Shown in pieces: positions 43,986-56,839 of a stretch of DNA of 64,000 nucleotides. Numbering within the stretch: position 1 is the stretch's first letter; every line of letters starts with the position of its first letter. The notes below the pieces were generated by a model. It was not told the origin of the DNA, searched no databases, and saw nothing but the letters and a program-made list of their open reading frames with translations. Source of the DNA: Erinaceus europaeus (Eukaryota; Chordata; Mammalia; Eulipotyphla; Erinaceidae); the NCBI RefSeq assembly GCF_950295315.1, contig NC_080177.1, forward strand, positions 76,457,786-76,521,785, written 5' to 3'. The position numbers were made by a program, and so were the translations under genes.

Positions 43986-44228
<243 letters not shown>

Positions 44229-44403
44229 TTATCTTATTGCTTAAAAGCCCTCGATATTAAGGATTCTAAACAGCATGTTCTGATTTCCTGAGGAATCTCT
44301 AACAACCGAACAATGCAGTAGTCAGGAGAAAGCCAAAGATGACCCCTGAGCCTGATGACAGTGTCACTGAGTGAAGAGGGTAACACTCGGGATAGAGAAA
44401 TTT

Positions 44404-44695
44404 AGGGGTTTGGGCGGTGATGCACCCGGTTAAGCGCAAGTAGCACTAAGCACAAGAACTCACGCAAAGTAACAGATTCGAGCCCATTAGCCTCCTGCAT
44501 GGGGGACACTTCAAGAGCGGCGAAGCAGGGTCTGCAGGTGTTTCTCTTTCTCCCTCTCTATCTCCCTCTCCTCTCTCAACTTCTCTCTGTCCTATCCCAT
44601 AAAATGGGAGAAATGGCCTCCAGGAGCAGTGGATTCGTATTGCCAGCACCAAGCTCCAGCAATAACCCTGGAGGCAAAAAAAAAAAAAAAAGAAA
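44404..44695 (+). repeat. SINE B-long
   Basis: GTTTGGGCGGTGATGCACCC to CCCTGGAGGCAAAAAA; AGAAATYT at both sides. Confidence 0.88.
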
Positions 44696-44726
44696 AGAAA
44701 TCTGCAGAAGACAGGAAAAGAGGTCT

Positions 44727-44856
44727 GTGGGCTGAGGGCAGCCCAGCTGATACAGCTGACAAAGTGTTAAGATTCTCCACCATGAGGGTCCCAAGGTCAA
44801 GCCATATCATCACATCTGCCAGTGATGCTCTGGTTTCTTTCTTTTTATAAATAAAC
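44727..44856 (+). repeat. SINE C-like, old
   Basis: GATACAGCTGACAAAGTG and CCAGTGATGCTCTGGTTTC; its tail belongs to the source of the copied segment. Confidence 0.55.
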
Positions 44857-45029
44857 AGTCTGAAGGTGTAAGACAAAAGCTTAAACTAATGATGTAAATT
44901 TGGGTATCACATGAATGAAGATGGTAATTTTCCTGCATCAAAGAGAGAGAACAGAAATGCCCAGAGACTGGGTCCTAGAACATCGCAACTTCTGGGTCTA
45001 AGAGTTCAGGAGGTCGCGAAAGCAGGCAG

Positions 45030-45203
45030 CCATGGTCTTGGAAGTGGCGCAGTGGGTAAAGCACCGGATTCTACCATGAGGTCCCAAGTTCGATCCCCAG
45101 CAGCACATGTACCAGAGTGATGTCTGGTTCTTTCTCTCCTCCTATTTTTCTCATGAATAAATAAATAAATAAATAATTTTTTTTAAAAAAAGGAAGAAAG
45201 AAA
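45030..45203 (+). repeat. SINE C
   Basis: Duplication GAAAGCAGGCAG at 45018-45029 and 45204-45215. Confidence 0.93.
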
Positions 45204-45717
45204 GAAAGCAGGCAGTGAATAGGAGGGAAAACAGTAGACACTTAAAAGTGTTAACAAAACAAGAAAGCAAAGACTTTCAGTTTTCAGAGTAAAAAGAGTT
45301 GAGTGTCTGGCAAAACACAGAACTCTGTTGGCAATTGCTTCAACACAATGTTTGAGGAATCTGACTTGTAGACGAAGAGAAGAGAATATAGGGTGAGAAA
45401 GAATAGACAACTAACAACTAGATAGTAAACCAATATTGAGTCAGTGATAAAAAGATTAAAAAAGAGAGAGAACTTCTGTTTAGACAGACGGTCCTAACTA
45501 CTAGACACTAGCTCTAGATAAGCCATAAGTTTCAGAGTCATCATCTCTTCTGGACGTTGTTTAAAAATAAGAAAAATCATATGTGACAACCACTATCTCG
45601 TAAACTATTATTTCCCTAATAAATTATAAATAATAATAAGCCCTAGAAGATTTGATTAACCAAATGAGCAAAAAGATTTCAAGTTTCAAATCTCTCCCAG
45701 ACCACTATTAAATATAG

Positions 45718-45779
45718 TTGTTTATACTTTTTATTTAATTTGCTAGGACAAAGAGAAATTGAGAAATAAGCGGGGGAGA

Positions 45780-45816
<37 letters not shown>

Positions 45817-45930
45817 AGCACTGCTCCCCTGTTCATGAAACTTCCCCCATGTGGGGGACTAGGGGCTTGAACCTGGGTCCTGGCACATGGTAACAAATGC
45901 ACTTACACGGGGCACCACTGCCCGACCCCC
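45718..45930 (-). repeat. SINE B with (GA)n
   Basis: Reversed: GGGGCTTGAACCTGGGTCC; (GA)n at 45776-45812. Ends about 70 bp from exon 16. Confidence 0.85.
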
Positions 45931-45935
45931 TATTA

Positions 45936-46217
<282 letters not shown>

Positions 46218-46675
46218 TTACTATTATAGAAATAGCAACCAACAATTACAAAACAGTAATTTGACTACAACTGTTAACAACACACTAACACAGCAAGTTA
46301 TATAATAACATTCTAATTACATTCTTCAGAAAGAATCTTAATCATAGGTTTTACCAATTACAGCTCGACATTTTTCTTTAAAGTGAAAGCGGCAACTCCA
46401 AGGGAAAAAAGACTAAGAACAAGAAACCTCTGCTCAGATCTAAGTTATTCAGAGGATGGTGGTACATTAGCAGCTGACACAGCTCCAGACTGTGTTACTA
46501 CTCAAGAGCCTAAGAGAATATAAACACAAAGCAAACCTTTCTATATTTTTTCTAACTATGAAAAATTGTACCAGAAAGAATCTACACAGGTCTTTTACAA
46601 AAGGACTTACATACTACAGTTTCTTGTTTCTTTTTTTTTTTTCCTCACACCTTAGTTTCTTAATACATAAGGTTT

Positions 46676-46718
46676 GCTGTCAAATGTAAAACAATCCCCA
46701 ATAAAGAAATTTAAAAAA
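46676..46718 (+). mobile_element. 43-bp L1 type 2 3' end insertion
   Basis: GTCAAATGTAAAACAATCCC and CCAATAAAGAAATTT plus an A run form the last bases of L1 type 2. AATACATAAGGTTT is duplicated at 46662-46675 and 46719-46732. Confidence 0.8.
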
Positions 46719-46845
46719 AATACATAAGGTTTACCCTATCCCTAAGAAACATTAATTAGACTTGGCTTCACTTCACTACTTTTTCCTCTTGCACTCATTC
46801 TTCATGAAAAAAAGAAAAAAAAAATTAGATCAAAAAGTGAGTCAT

Positions 46846-47081
46846 GGATGTGAGGGCGATCTGGTTGCGACATCTGTCACCCCATTGATCGCCAGGGTTG
46901 ATTCGGCTGATCTGGCTGGCTAGGCGGGTGTCCCCTTCCTCCCTCACCGCTCCATGTGCGTCCCTCCCGAAGCTGCGCACTCGGTCAAAGAGGACGGTCT
47001 TCCCCGAATAGAGACGGACCGGTCTTCGGACGAGGGTATACGAGTAGCTGCGCTCCCCTGCTAGAACCTCCAAACAAGCTC
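46846..47081 (+). pseudogene. RN7SK pseudogene: 7SK RNA retropseudogene, 3'-truncated
   Basis: The sequence begins GGATGTGAGGGCGATCTGG and follows 7SK snRNA to about nucleotide 240 (CCTCCAAACAAGCTCTCAA), then stops. 7SK RNA normally binds HEXIM and P-TEFb. The last third, including the 3' hairpin and the T-run terminator, is missing, and no poly(A) tail is present. TCAAAAAGTGAGTCAT is duplicated on both sides (46830-46845 and 47082-47097), so it arrived by L1-type retrotransposition. There are scattered substitutions, for example in the middle hairpin. It lies in SEC23A intron 15, opposite to the gene, and should not be functional. Confidence 0.93.
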
Positions 47082-47179
47082 TCAAAAAGTGAGTCATACC
47101 AGGATAAGAACAGCTAGTGTCTTTTTACACGAAGGGTCTTTGATACAGTCAGTAGAGTTACTCCTTTTTCTTTTAATAT

Positions 47180-47430
47180 TTTTTTATTATATTTATTTTT
47201 TCCCTTTTGTTGTCCTTGTTGTTTTTATTGTTGCTGTTGTTATTGATGTCCTTGTTGTTGGATAGGACAGAGAGAAATGGAGAGAGGAGGGGAAGACAGA
47301 GAGGGGGAGAGAAAGACAGACACCTGCAGACCTGCTTCACCACTTGTGAAGCGACTCCCCGGGGGCTTGAACCAGGAATCTAACGCTGATCTTTGCAATT
47401 CACTTCACGCTGCACTACCACCCGACTCCC
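47180..47430 (-). repeat. SINE A with internal deletion
   Basis: Reversed; CGACTCCCC joins GGGGGCTTGAACC, so the CCTGCAGGTGGGGAG block is lost. Confidence 0.9.
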
Positions 47431-47431
47431 C

Positions 47432-47790
47432 TACCTTTTTTTTTTTTTTTGCCTCCAGGGTTATTGCTGAGGCTCGGTGCCTGCACTATTAATCCACTGC
47501 AACTGGAGGTTATTTTTTCCCTTTTGTTGCCCTTGTTGTTTATTGTTGTTGGTATTGTTGTTGTTACTGCTCTTCCTGTTGGATAGGACAGAGAGAAATA
47601 GAGAGAGGAGGGGAAGACAGAGAGGGGGGAGAGAAAGATAGACACTTATGAAGATAGTCACTTATGAAGCGACTCCCCTGCAGGTGGGGAACCAGGGGCT
47701 CGAACCGGGATCCTTTCGCCGGTCCTTCCACTTTGCGCCATCTGCACTTAACCCCCTGCGCTTAACCCACTGCAACAACGCCTGACTCCC
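47432..47790 (-). repeat. SINE A-long
   Basis: Reversed; a short duplication near 47648-47672 (ACTTATGAAG twice) and GCGCTTAACC doubled near its head. Confidence 0.9.
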
Positions 47791-47792
47791 CT

Positions 47793-48404
47793 CATTCCTT
47801 TTCTAATAATTCACTGAGAGGTTCTTGCTAATCCCTTCAGCCATTCCTATTTACTAACAGAAATGTGTAACTAGTAAATCTGAGGGGTAAATATCTTGAA
47901 AATGAAGACCTCCCCTTAAATTTTATCTATGCCGCCCTTTCTAAGGTCATCGAGCTTTGAAAAACTCTCAAAAACGTATTTCTGGATCTCCTGCTCTCTA
48001 TTTCCCACAGGAAGGGGAAGCTGGGGTGTTCAGATCTCTCATATCTACAAAGACCTTTTAGGTCTAAGAATTAAAGAGCAGGTTTAGAGTAGGGAGAGAA
48101 GGAAAAATACAAAAAAGTATAGAGAAAATAGTCAAAAACTTTGGCCACTGCCCTCAATCCCTTTCCTATTATGCCGCAGCGAGGAAGCCTGAGAATTCCC
48201 AGATAGAACATGTCTTGCCTGTTAAGAAAAGTAAAGTCTACCTTTTTTCCAAGCATTCCAATACCTTAACCAGGTGTTTAAGGAAGTTTTCCTATATAAA
48301 CATGCAGTCTCTAGATTAAAAATCAATACCTGATTTTCCAAATAACAGTAAAGATGATGGTAATAGATCTGAAGAGAAAGTGGATGCTGTAAATAAGAGT
48401 TTTT
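47793..48404. other. No recognised feature
   Basis: About 600 bp of unique intron sequence. Confidence 0.6.
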
Positions 48405-48590
48405 GTGATGCGTCAGCAAGATAGCTAATCGGGCAAGGTATCTGCTTTTCCATACACTTGGTCCAGGTTCAAGCCCCTGGTACACCACTTGGGAGTACTA
48501 CAGCACTGGGAGAAGTCTGCCTGCCTTCTTTCCTTCCTTCCTCCCTCCCTCTATCTGAAAAAGTTGACCCTGAGAAGTGAAGCCCTGCTA
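48405..48590 (+). repeat. SINE E
   Basis: AAGATAGCTAATCGGGCAAG and GGTTCAAGCCCCTGGTACAC. Confidence 0.5.
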
Positions 48591-48797
48591 GCAACCAAAA
48601 ACACACACTTTTTTTGTGAGCAAATATTCTAATATCTAACAGCTGAAAACGAATCACTCTTCAGGCTAAGATGAAATACAGTCTCTTCTATAAAGATGTA
48701 TCAAACCACCCACTTGGAAGAGTCACGTTAAGTTTCTTTTGAATTCAGTGTATATTTCACATGATTTCTCACTTTTCCTCACTGTTCATGTTTTAGA

Positions 48798-48895
48798 TTT
48801 GTCCCTTTAGACTGAAAGCTCCTTGAAAAGAAAACCCAGGTCAGACATCACTATTCTCCTACAATTCCTTGCACAGAGTACTCAGGTGAATGTTC
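48798..48895 (+). mobile_element. Probable L2 3' remnant
   Basis: TTAGACTGAAAGCTCCTTGA and CCTTGCACAGAGTACTCAGG follow the L2 ending AGACTGTAAGCTCCTTGA to CAGTGCCTGGCACATAG, strongly diverged. Confidence 0.5.
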
Positions 48896-48946
48896 TCTCT
48901 ATTACTAGCAGTCTGGACTTTGAAGATCTATTAAAAAACAAACAAG

Positions 48947-49186
48947 GGGAGGGGGCAGGTGGTGGCACATCTTTTTAAGCACATGATACCAGGGACAAAG
49001 ACCTAGGTTTAAGCACCGACTCCCATCTGCAGGTGGGGGACGTTTCACAAGTGGTGAAGCAGGCCTACAGATGTCTATCTTTTTCTCCTCTCTCATTCCC
49101 TCCTCTCCCCTCCCCTCTCAATGTCTATCTTATTAAATAAAAAACAGAAAGGGGGGGAATAGCCCCAGTGATAACCCTGATGGCAA
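48947..49186 (+). repeat. SINE B-long
   Basis: GGCAGGTGGTGGCACATC to GATAACCCTGATGGCAAAC. Confidence 0.8.
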
Positions 49187-49221
49187 ACAGACACAGACAC
49201 AGACAGACAGACAGACAGACA

Positions 49222-49256
<35 letters not shown>
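49187..49256 (+). repeat. (ACAG)n(AC)n array
   Basis: Follows directly on the SINE B-long tail. Confidence 0.95.
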
Positions 49257-49258
<2 letters not shown>

Positions 49259-49690
49259 CACTGTCCAATTAGAAAAGACTCTGTAAGGTAAATCAAGTTA
49301 AGTTTTTTCCTATTTTCCTGATACCTTCCCACAAAACTCGAAATTCTCAGGAGGTGATGCTCTGCTCTAAGACTAGCTGATTGCCAAGGTCCTTTTGGTA
49401 CCACTGTTGTTAGATCCTTTATATCAGGTGGAACGCTAACTTGACTCACATCTAATTCTGCCCCATAGTAAGGTTATGGGACAAATTACATTTTGCCACA
49501 AACCAGTGACTAATCTACAAGCCCAAAAATAAAAATCCTACATGCTTCTCACTGATTCCTCACAGTACAGTATTCATTTCTTAGTCATCCCAAAGAATAG
49601 CCAAAAAATAGATGAATAATAAAATACAAGTAACAAAGAGAGACCCCATGCTACTGTCAATGCTATAACTTGAACTTGTTATCTACTTAC

Positions 49691-49768
49691 CTGTGGATAA
49701 AGGGAGAATGTTTCTGAAAATCTGAAGGAACTGGGATCGTCTTTATGATACTCTCCAAATTTCTGACA
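49691..49768 (-). CDS. SEC23A: SEC23A exon 15 (residues 554-579)
   Basis: The exon is 78 bp, phase 0, reading CQKFGEYHKDDPSSFRFSET then FSLYPQ, with acceptor CATTTAG and donor CAG/GTAAGT. It codes for the middle of the helical domain. The acceptor tract is weak in pyrimidines (ATTTTACATTTAG), but the reading frame leaves no better start. Confidence 0.95.
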
Positions 49769-49854
49769 CTAAATGTAAAATAAAATATGTTAGCAGCAAT
49801 ATGTTTCCTGGCACAGAGCTAAAGTGCTGCTCTACTGACAGAAAACCATTACTT

Positions 49855-50006
49855 TTTTTTTTTTTTAAGACAGACAAAAAGGCAGACAGAGAGTGGCAGA
49901 GACCACAACAGCAAAGTTTCCTCCAATGTGATGGCGACCAGGCTTGAACCCAGGTGACCACATAGCAAAGCAGAACACTATTCAAGAGAGCTATTTTGCC
50001 AGGCCA
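49855..50006 (-). repeat. SINE E
   Basis: Reversed: GGCTTGAACCCAGGTGACC to AGCTATTTTGCCAGGCC. Confidence 0.5.
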
Positions 50007-50266
50007 GAAAGTCACTACTCTTTAGGAGTCAGATAGCTGGCTGGCATTGTTAAAAATTGGAATATAATCTAACAACTTACTAAGAGACTGGTTTCAACCA
50101 AAGAAATAACATTTGAATTTCAGAAGCAAATAATAAATTGCTTGAATGTATTGCATGTCTGAGGCCCTTGATTTAACCCCCTACACAACATGAGACAAAA
50201 GCAGGTCAAACTCCATGAATGGTGAGTCAGTGGGTTTGTTCTAGCTCAAAAATAAATAAATTAATA

Positions 50267-50298
<32 letters not shown>

Positions 50299-50299
50299 A
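50267..50299 (+). repeat. (GAT)n microsatellite
   Basis: About eleven units. Confidence 0.95.
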
Positions 50300-50301
50300 A
50301 C

Positions 50302-50392
50302 TGGGCTGGGAATTAGAGATGGAGAACATGCCTTACATTTATGAGGCCCTGGATTATATCTCCTGCACTGCATAAAAACAAAAATAAAAGGC
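50302..50392 (+). repeat. SINE E
   Basis: GGGCTGGGAATTAGAGATGG and GAGGCCCTGGATTATATCTC. Confidence 0.4.
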
Positions 50393-50590
50393 GGCCAGGC
50401 GGTGGCACCTGGTTGAGCACATGTTGCAATGCGTAAGGACCCGGGTTCCAGCCTCTGGTCCCCACCTGCATGGGGAAAGCTTTGCGAGTGGTGAAGCAGG
50501 GCTGCAAGTGTCTCTCCCTCTCTATAACCCCCTTCCTTCTCGATTTCTGGCTGTCTCTATCCAATAAATAAATAAAGATTTTTAAAAAAT
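50393..50590 (+). repeat. SINE B
   Basis: GGCCAGGCGGTGGCACCTGG to CTGTCTCTATCCAATAAATA. Confidence 0.92.
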
Positions 50591-50727
50591 TTAAAAAAAA
50601 ACAGTAGAAAACTATAAAAGTTGAAAAATATGCAAGTCAGTAAAAAAAATGCTATAAATAAATAAAAGAGCTATAGTACAAAGTAGTCACTCTAAAATTT
50701 TAATGGAAAAAAAGGCATTTTTGTGGG

Positions 50728-51007
50728 AGTTGGGCAGTAGCACAGCGGGCTAAATGCAGGTGGTGCAAAGCACAAGGACCAGCATAAAGATCCCGGTACA
50801 AGGCCCTGGCTCCCCACCTGCAGGGCAGTTGCTTCACAGGCGGTGAAGCAGGTCTGCAGATGTCTGTCTTTCTCTCCCCTCTCTGTCTTCCCCTCCTCTC
50901 TCCATCTCTCCCTGTCCTATCCAATAACGACGACATCAATAACAACAACAATAATAACTACAAGGGCAACAAAAGGGAATAAATAAATAAATATTTTTTT
51001 AAAAAAT
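50728..51007 (+). repeat. SINE A
   Basis: GCATTTTTGTGGG duplicated at 50715-50727 and 51008-51020, at the 5' end of the next SINE B. Confidence 0.93.
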
Positions 51008-51017
51008 GCATTTTTGT

Positions 51018-51205
51018 GGGGCTAGGCAATGGCATACCTGGTTAAGCACACACATTAATAGTGCACAAGGATCTAGGTTCAAGCCCCTGGTCCCCACCTA
51101 TGGGAGGAAGCTTCATGAGTGGTGAAGCAGGTCTCTGTCTCTTTCCCTATCTTTCCTCCTCTATCAATTTCTATCTCTATGTAATAAAAATAAATAAATA
51201 AAATG
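51018..51205 (+). repeat. SINE B
   Basis: GGCTAGGCAATGGCATACC and GGTTCAAGCCCCTGGTCCC. Confidence 0.85.
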
Positions 51206-51312
51206 TTACAAAAGTAAAAAAGCATTTTGATTACAAGAGGAGATAAACCTCTTTCTCAGAAACTTGCAGACCTTTATACAGTCGTTAGTTAGGCTATTAA
51301 GTACCTCGAAAG

Positions 51313-51702
51313 AAGTGTATTGTACCGTGGTCCAGGAGATGGCGCAGTGGCTAAGGCACTAGACTCTCAAGCATGAGGTCCTGAGTTCAATCCCTGGCAG
51401 CACATGTACCAGAGTGATGTCTGGTTCTTTTTCTCCTCCTCTCTTTCTCATTAATAAATAAATAAAATCTTTAAAAGAAAATACAGAGGATAAAAATAAA
51501 AAAAAAGAAGTGTATTGTACCAAAGTAAAAGACTCTGGGGGGGGGGGGGATGGATGGGATTCAAGTCCTGGAACAGGATGGCAGAGGACCCAGTGGGGGT
51601 TGTGCTGTTGTGTGGAAAACTGGGAAATGTTATGCATGTACAAACTATTGTATTTACTGTCGAATGTAAAACATTCATCCTCCAAAAACAAAATAAAAAT
51701 AA
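51313..51702 (+). mobile_element. L1 type 2 3' end with a nested SINE C
   Basis: AAGTACYTCGAAAG flanks the insert (51299-51312 and 51703-51716, one mismatch). Inside it the L1 starts GTATTGTACCAAAGTAAAAG and ends with TTATGCATGTACAAACTATT and an A-rich tail; SINE C at 51327-51505 split it. Confidence 0.8.
51327..51505 (+). repeat. SINE C in L1
   Basis: 16-bp duplication AGAAGTGTATTGTACC at 51311-51326 and 51506-51521. Confidence 0.95.
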
Positions 51703-51739
51703 AAGTACTTCGAAAGAGGTCAGCAGCAACGAAGGCTTA

Positions 51740-51994
<255 letters not shown>

Positions 51995-52168
51995 TCATAG
52001 ATGGTTGTCATAGATTTAAACTGAAAAAAAAAAACCAGAAAATTATTCTGAAACTTCAATATTACCTTCAAATAAACATTTAAAAAAATCACTAACAGCA
52101 ATTTCAGTAGACTACTTGTCATTTATCAGAAAAATATATCCAAGCTTAAAAAAAAAAAAAAAAAAAGA

Positions 52169-52500
52169 TCAGGGAGTCAGGTATAGGTGCAGTAGGTTAA
52201 GCGCACATGGCGCGAAGCACAAAGACAAGCGTAAGGATCCCGGTTCGAGTCCCTGGCTCCCCAACTGCAGGGGATTCACTTCACAGGCGGTGACGCAGGT
52301 CTGCAGGCGTCTGTCTTTCTCTCCCCCTTTCTGTCTTCCCCTCCTCTCTCCATTTCTCTCTGTCCTATCCAACAACGACGACATCTATAATAACAACAAT
52401 AAAACAAGGGCAACAAAAATGGGGGAAAATGGCCTTCAGGAGCAATGGATTCATAGTGCAGGCACTGAGTCACAGCAATAACCCTCGAGGCAAAAAAAAA
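52169..52500 (+). repeat. SINE A-long
   Basis: GGGAGTCAGGTATAGGTGC to CCCTCGAGGCAAAAAA. Confidence 0.92.
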
Positions 52501-52540
52501 AAAAATCCTCCTAGGTTACTATAAAGGTAACATATTCCGG

Positions 52541-54110
52541 GGGTCTGGCAGTAGTGCAGCAGGTTAAGTGCATATGGCGCCAAGCCCAAGGACCGGCATA
52601 AAGAACCCGGTTCAATAGGGCACCAAAGTAAAAACCCTGTGGTGAGGGGGAGGGTGGACATGCGGCTTCCTGGGCTGGTGGGGGGGTAGGATGGGGGTGG
52701 GGGTGGGGGTTGGGTGGGTGGGATGGGACACAGTCTTTTGGTGGTGGGAATGGTGTTTATGTACACTCCTAGTAAAGTGTAGTCATATAAATCACTAGTT
52801 AGTTGAGAGGGGGGAAATTAATTGTATGTCTCAAAGTTTTTAAAACACAGACTGAGTCTTTTTAATATATAGGCTGTGTATTTGATTTGTGGACTCTCTC
52901 AAAAGCCTAGACCACGTAGATCAGAAGCAACCAATAGCACAGCTATATAAGATACTGGGTACTGTACAGCAAACCCTAACAAAAGGACTTTTCAAAGTTA
53001 ACCCAATTACCAAATAATGTGATAATAACAGTAACTATGCATTGTCTTTTTGAATCCTAAGACAGCAGGAACCTCACATCTCCACTATAGAGCCTATATT
53101 TCCCCCAGTCCTGGAACCTTAGGATAGGGCCCACTTTCCCGCATGCCTCTCCCAATCCATATCAAATAATATTGTATCTGCCGATCGCAACCTAATCAAT
53201 GCAATGATTGCCACCTCAACATGCTTCAGCTCAGACTGAGTCCAGAGACTTCAGGTGTGGAATGACAACCCTTCAGCTTCATTACTCGGGTGAGACCTTT
53301 CCTTTCATAGCATTCTCTAATTCCATTCCATCCCAGGTGGATCACTTTCTAACAAAGTCCCAAAACCTAGATACAGACCAGGTTCTGTGAGAGAGAGCAT
53401 ATGCTCACACGTATCCATAAACTACTACAAAATATATACCTGAAAGCAGAAGTGTACTAGAGTTTGCAGTGAGTATCCCCCTAACACTTCCTCTCCACTA
53501 TTCCAACCTTTGCATCCATCATTTGTTTGGCTTCGTATGTTAACTCTCTTTTCAGCCACCAGGTTCCAGATGCCATCAGGATGCCAGCCAGGCTTCCCTG
53601 GACTGAAGACCCCACCAATGTGTCCTGGAGCTCCTCTTCCCCAGAGCCCCACCCTACTAGGGAAAGAGAGAGACAGACTGGGAGTATGGACTGACCAGTC
53701 AACGCCCATGTTCAGCGGGGAAGCAATTACAGAAGCCAGACCTTCCACCTTCTGCAACCCACAACGACCCTGGGTCCATGCTCCCAGAGGGCTAGAGAAT
53801 GGGAAAGCTATCAGGGGAGGGGGTGGGATATGGAGATTGGGTGGTGGGAACTGTGTGGAGTTATACCCCTTCTACCCTATGGTTTTGTTAATTTATCCTT
53901 TCTTAAATAAAAAATTTAAAAAAAAAAAGATCCCGGTTCGAGTCCCCAGCTGCAGGGGGTCACTTCATAGGCAATGAAGCAGGTCTGCAGGTGTCTATCT
54001 TTCTCTCTCCCTCTTTGTCTTACCCTCTTCTCTCCATTTCTCTCTGTCTTATCCAACAACAATGACAACAATAAAACAACAAGGGCAACAAAAGGGGGAG
54101 AAAAGTAACA
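52541..54110 (+). repeat. SINE A split by L1
   Basis: Head 52541-52612 and remainder 53941-54110 belong to one SINE A, separated by the L1 at 52613-53927. Confidence 0.85.
52613..53927 (+). mobile_element. L1 type 1 3' end, longest copy (1.3 kb)
   Basis: It runs from GGGCACCAAAGTAAAAACC through CAGCAGGAACCTCACATCTC and the region shared with 28050-28735 to an A-rich tail. It lies inside a SINE A; imperfect AGAWCCCGGTTC copies flank it (52602-52614 and 53928-53940). I see no coding part, so this is 3' UTR only. Confidence 0.75.
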
Positions 54111-54141
54111 TATTCCTTAAAACATTAAGACTTCTACAAAT

Positions 54142-54439
54142 AGGGAGTCAGGCGGTAGCGCAGCGGGTTAAGCACACGTGGCACAAAGCGCAAGGACCCG
54201 GGTTCGAGCCCCCGGCTCCCCACCTGCAGGGGAGTCGCTTCACAGGCAATGAAGCAGGTCTGCAGGTGTCTGTCTTTCTCTCCCCCTCTCTGTCTCCCCA
54301 TCCTCTCTCCATTTCTCTCTGTCCTATCCAACAACAACGCTATCAACAACAACAATAATAACTACGACAACAATTAAAAAAAAAACACCAAGGGCAACAA
54401 AAAGGAAAATAAATCATTTTAAAAAATTAAGAAAAAAAA
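54142..54439 (+). repeat. SINE A
   Basis: ACTTCTACAAAT duplicated at 54130-54141 and 54440-54451. Confidence 0.93.
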
Positions 54440-54603
54440 ACTTCTACAAATGAAACTAATAAGGTGCAGCCATGCATAAAAACATAAGGTATACAAACTT
54501 CAAAAACATTTTTTTCAATTTTATAAAAGTAGAGATGGAGACATAAAAATTAGTTTCCTCCCAGTCTAAGTAATATGTACATCTATATGTATAATGTTTA
54601 TTG

Positions 54604-54748
54604 GGTTGGAGAAACAGCAAGGTGATTTAAGGAATAGACTTTCACATTTAGGCACCAGAGGTCCCAGGTTCAATCCCCAGAATCACCAAAAGCCAAAACT
54701 GAACAGTGATTGGGCAAGAACAAAATAAACCAAAAAAAAAAAAAAAAG
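54604..54748 (+). repeat. SINE D, old
   Basis: GGTTGGAGAAACAGCAAGG, GGTCCCAGGTTCAATCCCC. Confidence 0.6.
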
Positions 54749-55024
54749 TATAAATAAATAAATAAGAATAATGCTATTAGTTTTTTTCTCCTTTTCTCAG
54801 AGATAAATAATAGAATTGAATTAAAAATGCCTTACAGGAATGACAATGAATATTTAAACAAGTAAGCTGAGTTACAAAAAGAATGAAAGAAAATGTTAAG
54901 TCATAACTGTTCTAGTTTTTTTTTTTTTTATTTCTTTTTTGCAGTGCTAGGATTTCATACATGCTTGATTCTACTGCTCCTGGGCCATCACTGTTTTATT
55001 CTTTTTATTTCAGATAAAGAGTGG

Positions 55025-55215
55025 GTGAGACTGAGTGGCGGCACACCTAATTAAGTGTATACATTGTCCAGTGCTCAAGGACCTGGGTTCAAAACTCTGG
55101 GCCCCATCTGCAGGGGGCAGGGGTGGGGGGTGTTTCATTAGTGGTGAAGTAGTGCTGCAGGTGTCTCTCATTCCCTCTCGCTATCCAAACAAAGAAAGAA
55201 AGAAACAAAGAATTT
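55025..55215 (+). repeat. SINE B
   Basis: GAGTGGCGGCACACCTAATT; GGGTTCAAAACTCTGGG. Confidence 0.8.
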
Positions 55216-55430
55216 AAAAGAGTGAGTAGAGGGGAGAATGGGAAAGAAACGACAGCACCAGCCCAAGGACTCAAACCACCAGGATCTTAAACACAGTGAG
55301 GGCCACACTCTCCCAAGTAAGCTGTTGTCTCCAGCTCCTAGATGTTCATTTCCCAGTCAGGAAAGTCTCCTAAAAGAGGAGCCCAGGATGGGAGCAGCAG
55401 CCAAATTAAATCTCTAACAAGCACGACTTA

Positions 55431-56581
<1,151 letters not shown>

Positions 56582-56839
56582 CTAGTAAATACTAAGAGGG
56601 GGGAGGGAAGACTCCACTAAAAAAAAAAAATCAGGTTTCTAACAAATTCAAATATTAAAATACTAAGAATTTTCAAGATCAAATAAAGACATCATTATAC
56701 AACAAAATTATAAAATAACTCAATTTTTATTAATTTAAAGATGATGATTCTCAATAAAACTTCTGGCATAATTATTTATGAAACATGCAAAATGCTTGAA
56801 GTTAGCTTATAAACTGTCACTTTAAAAAACTCCCTTTGG

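Noticed and set aside
46825..47097. 90-codon frame on the minus strand
   Set aside because: It is the complement of the 7SK retropseudogene.
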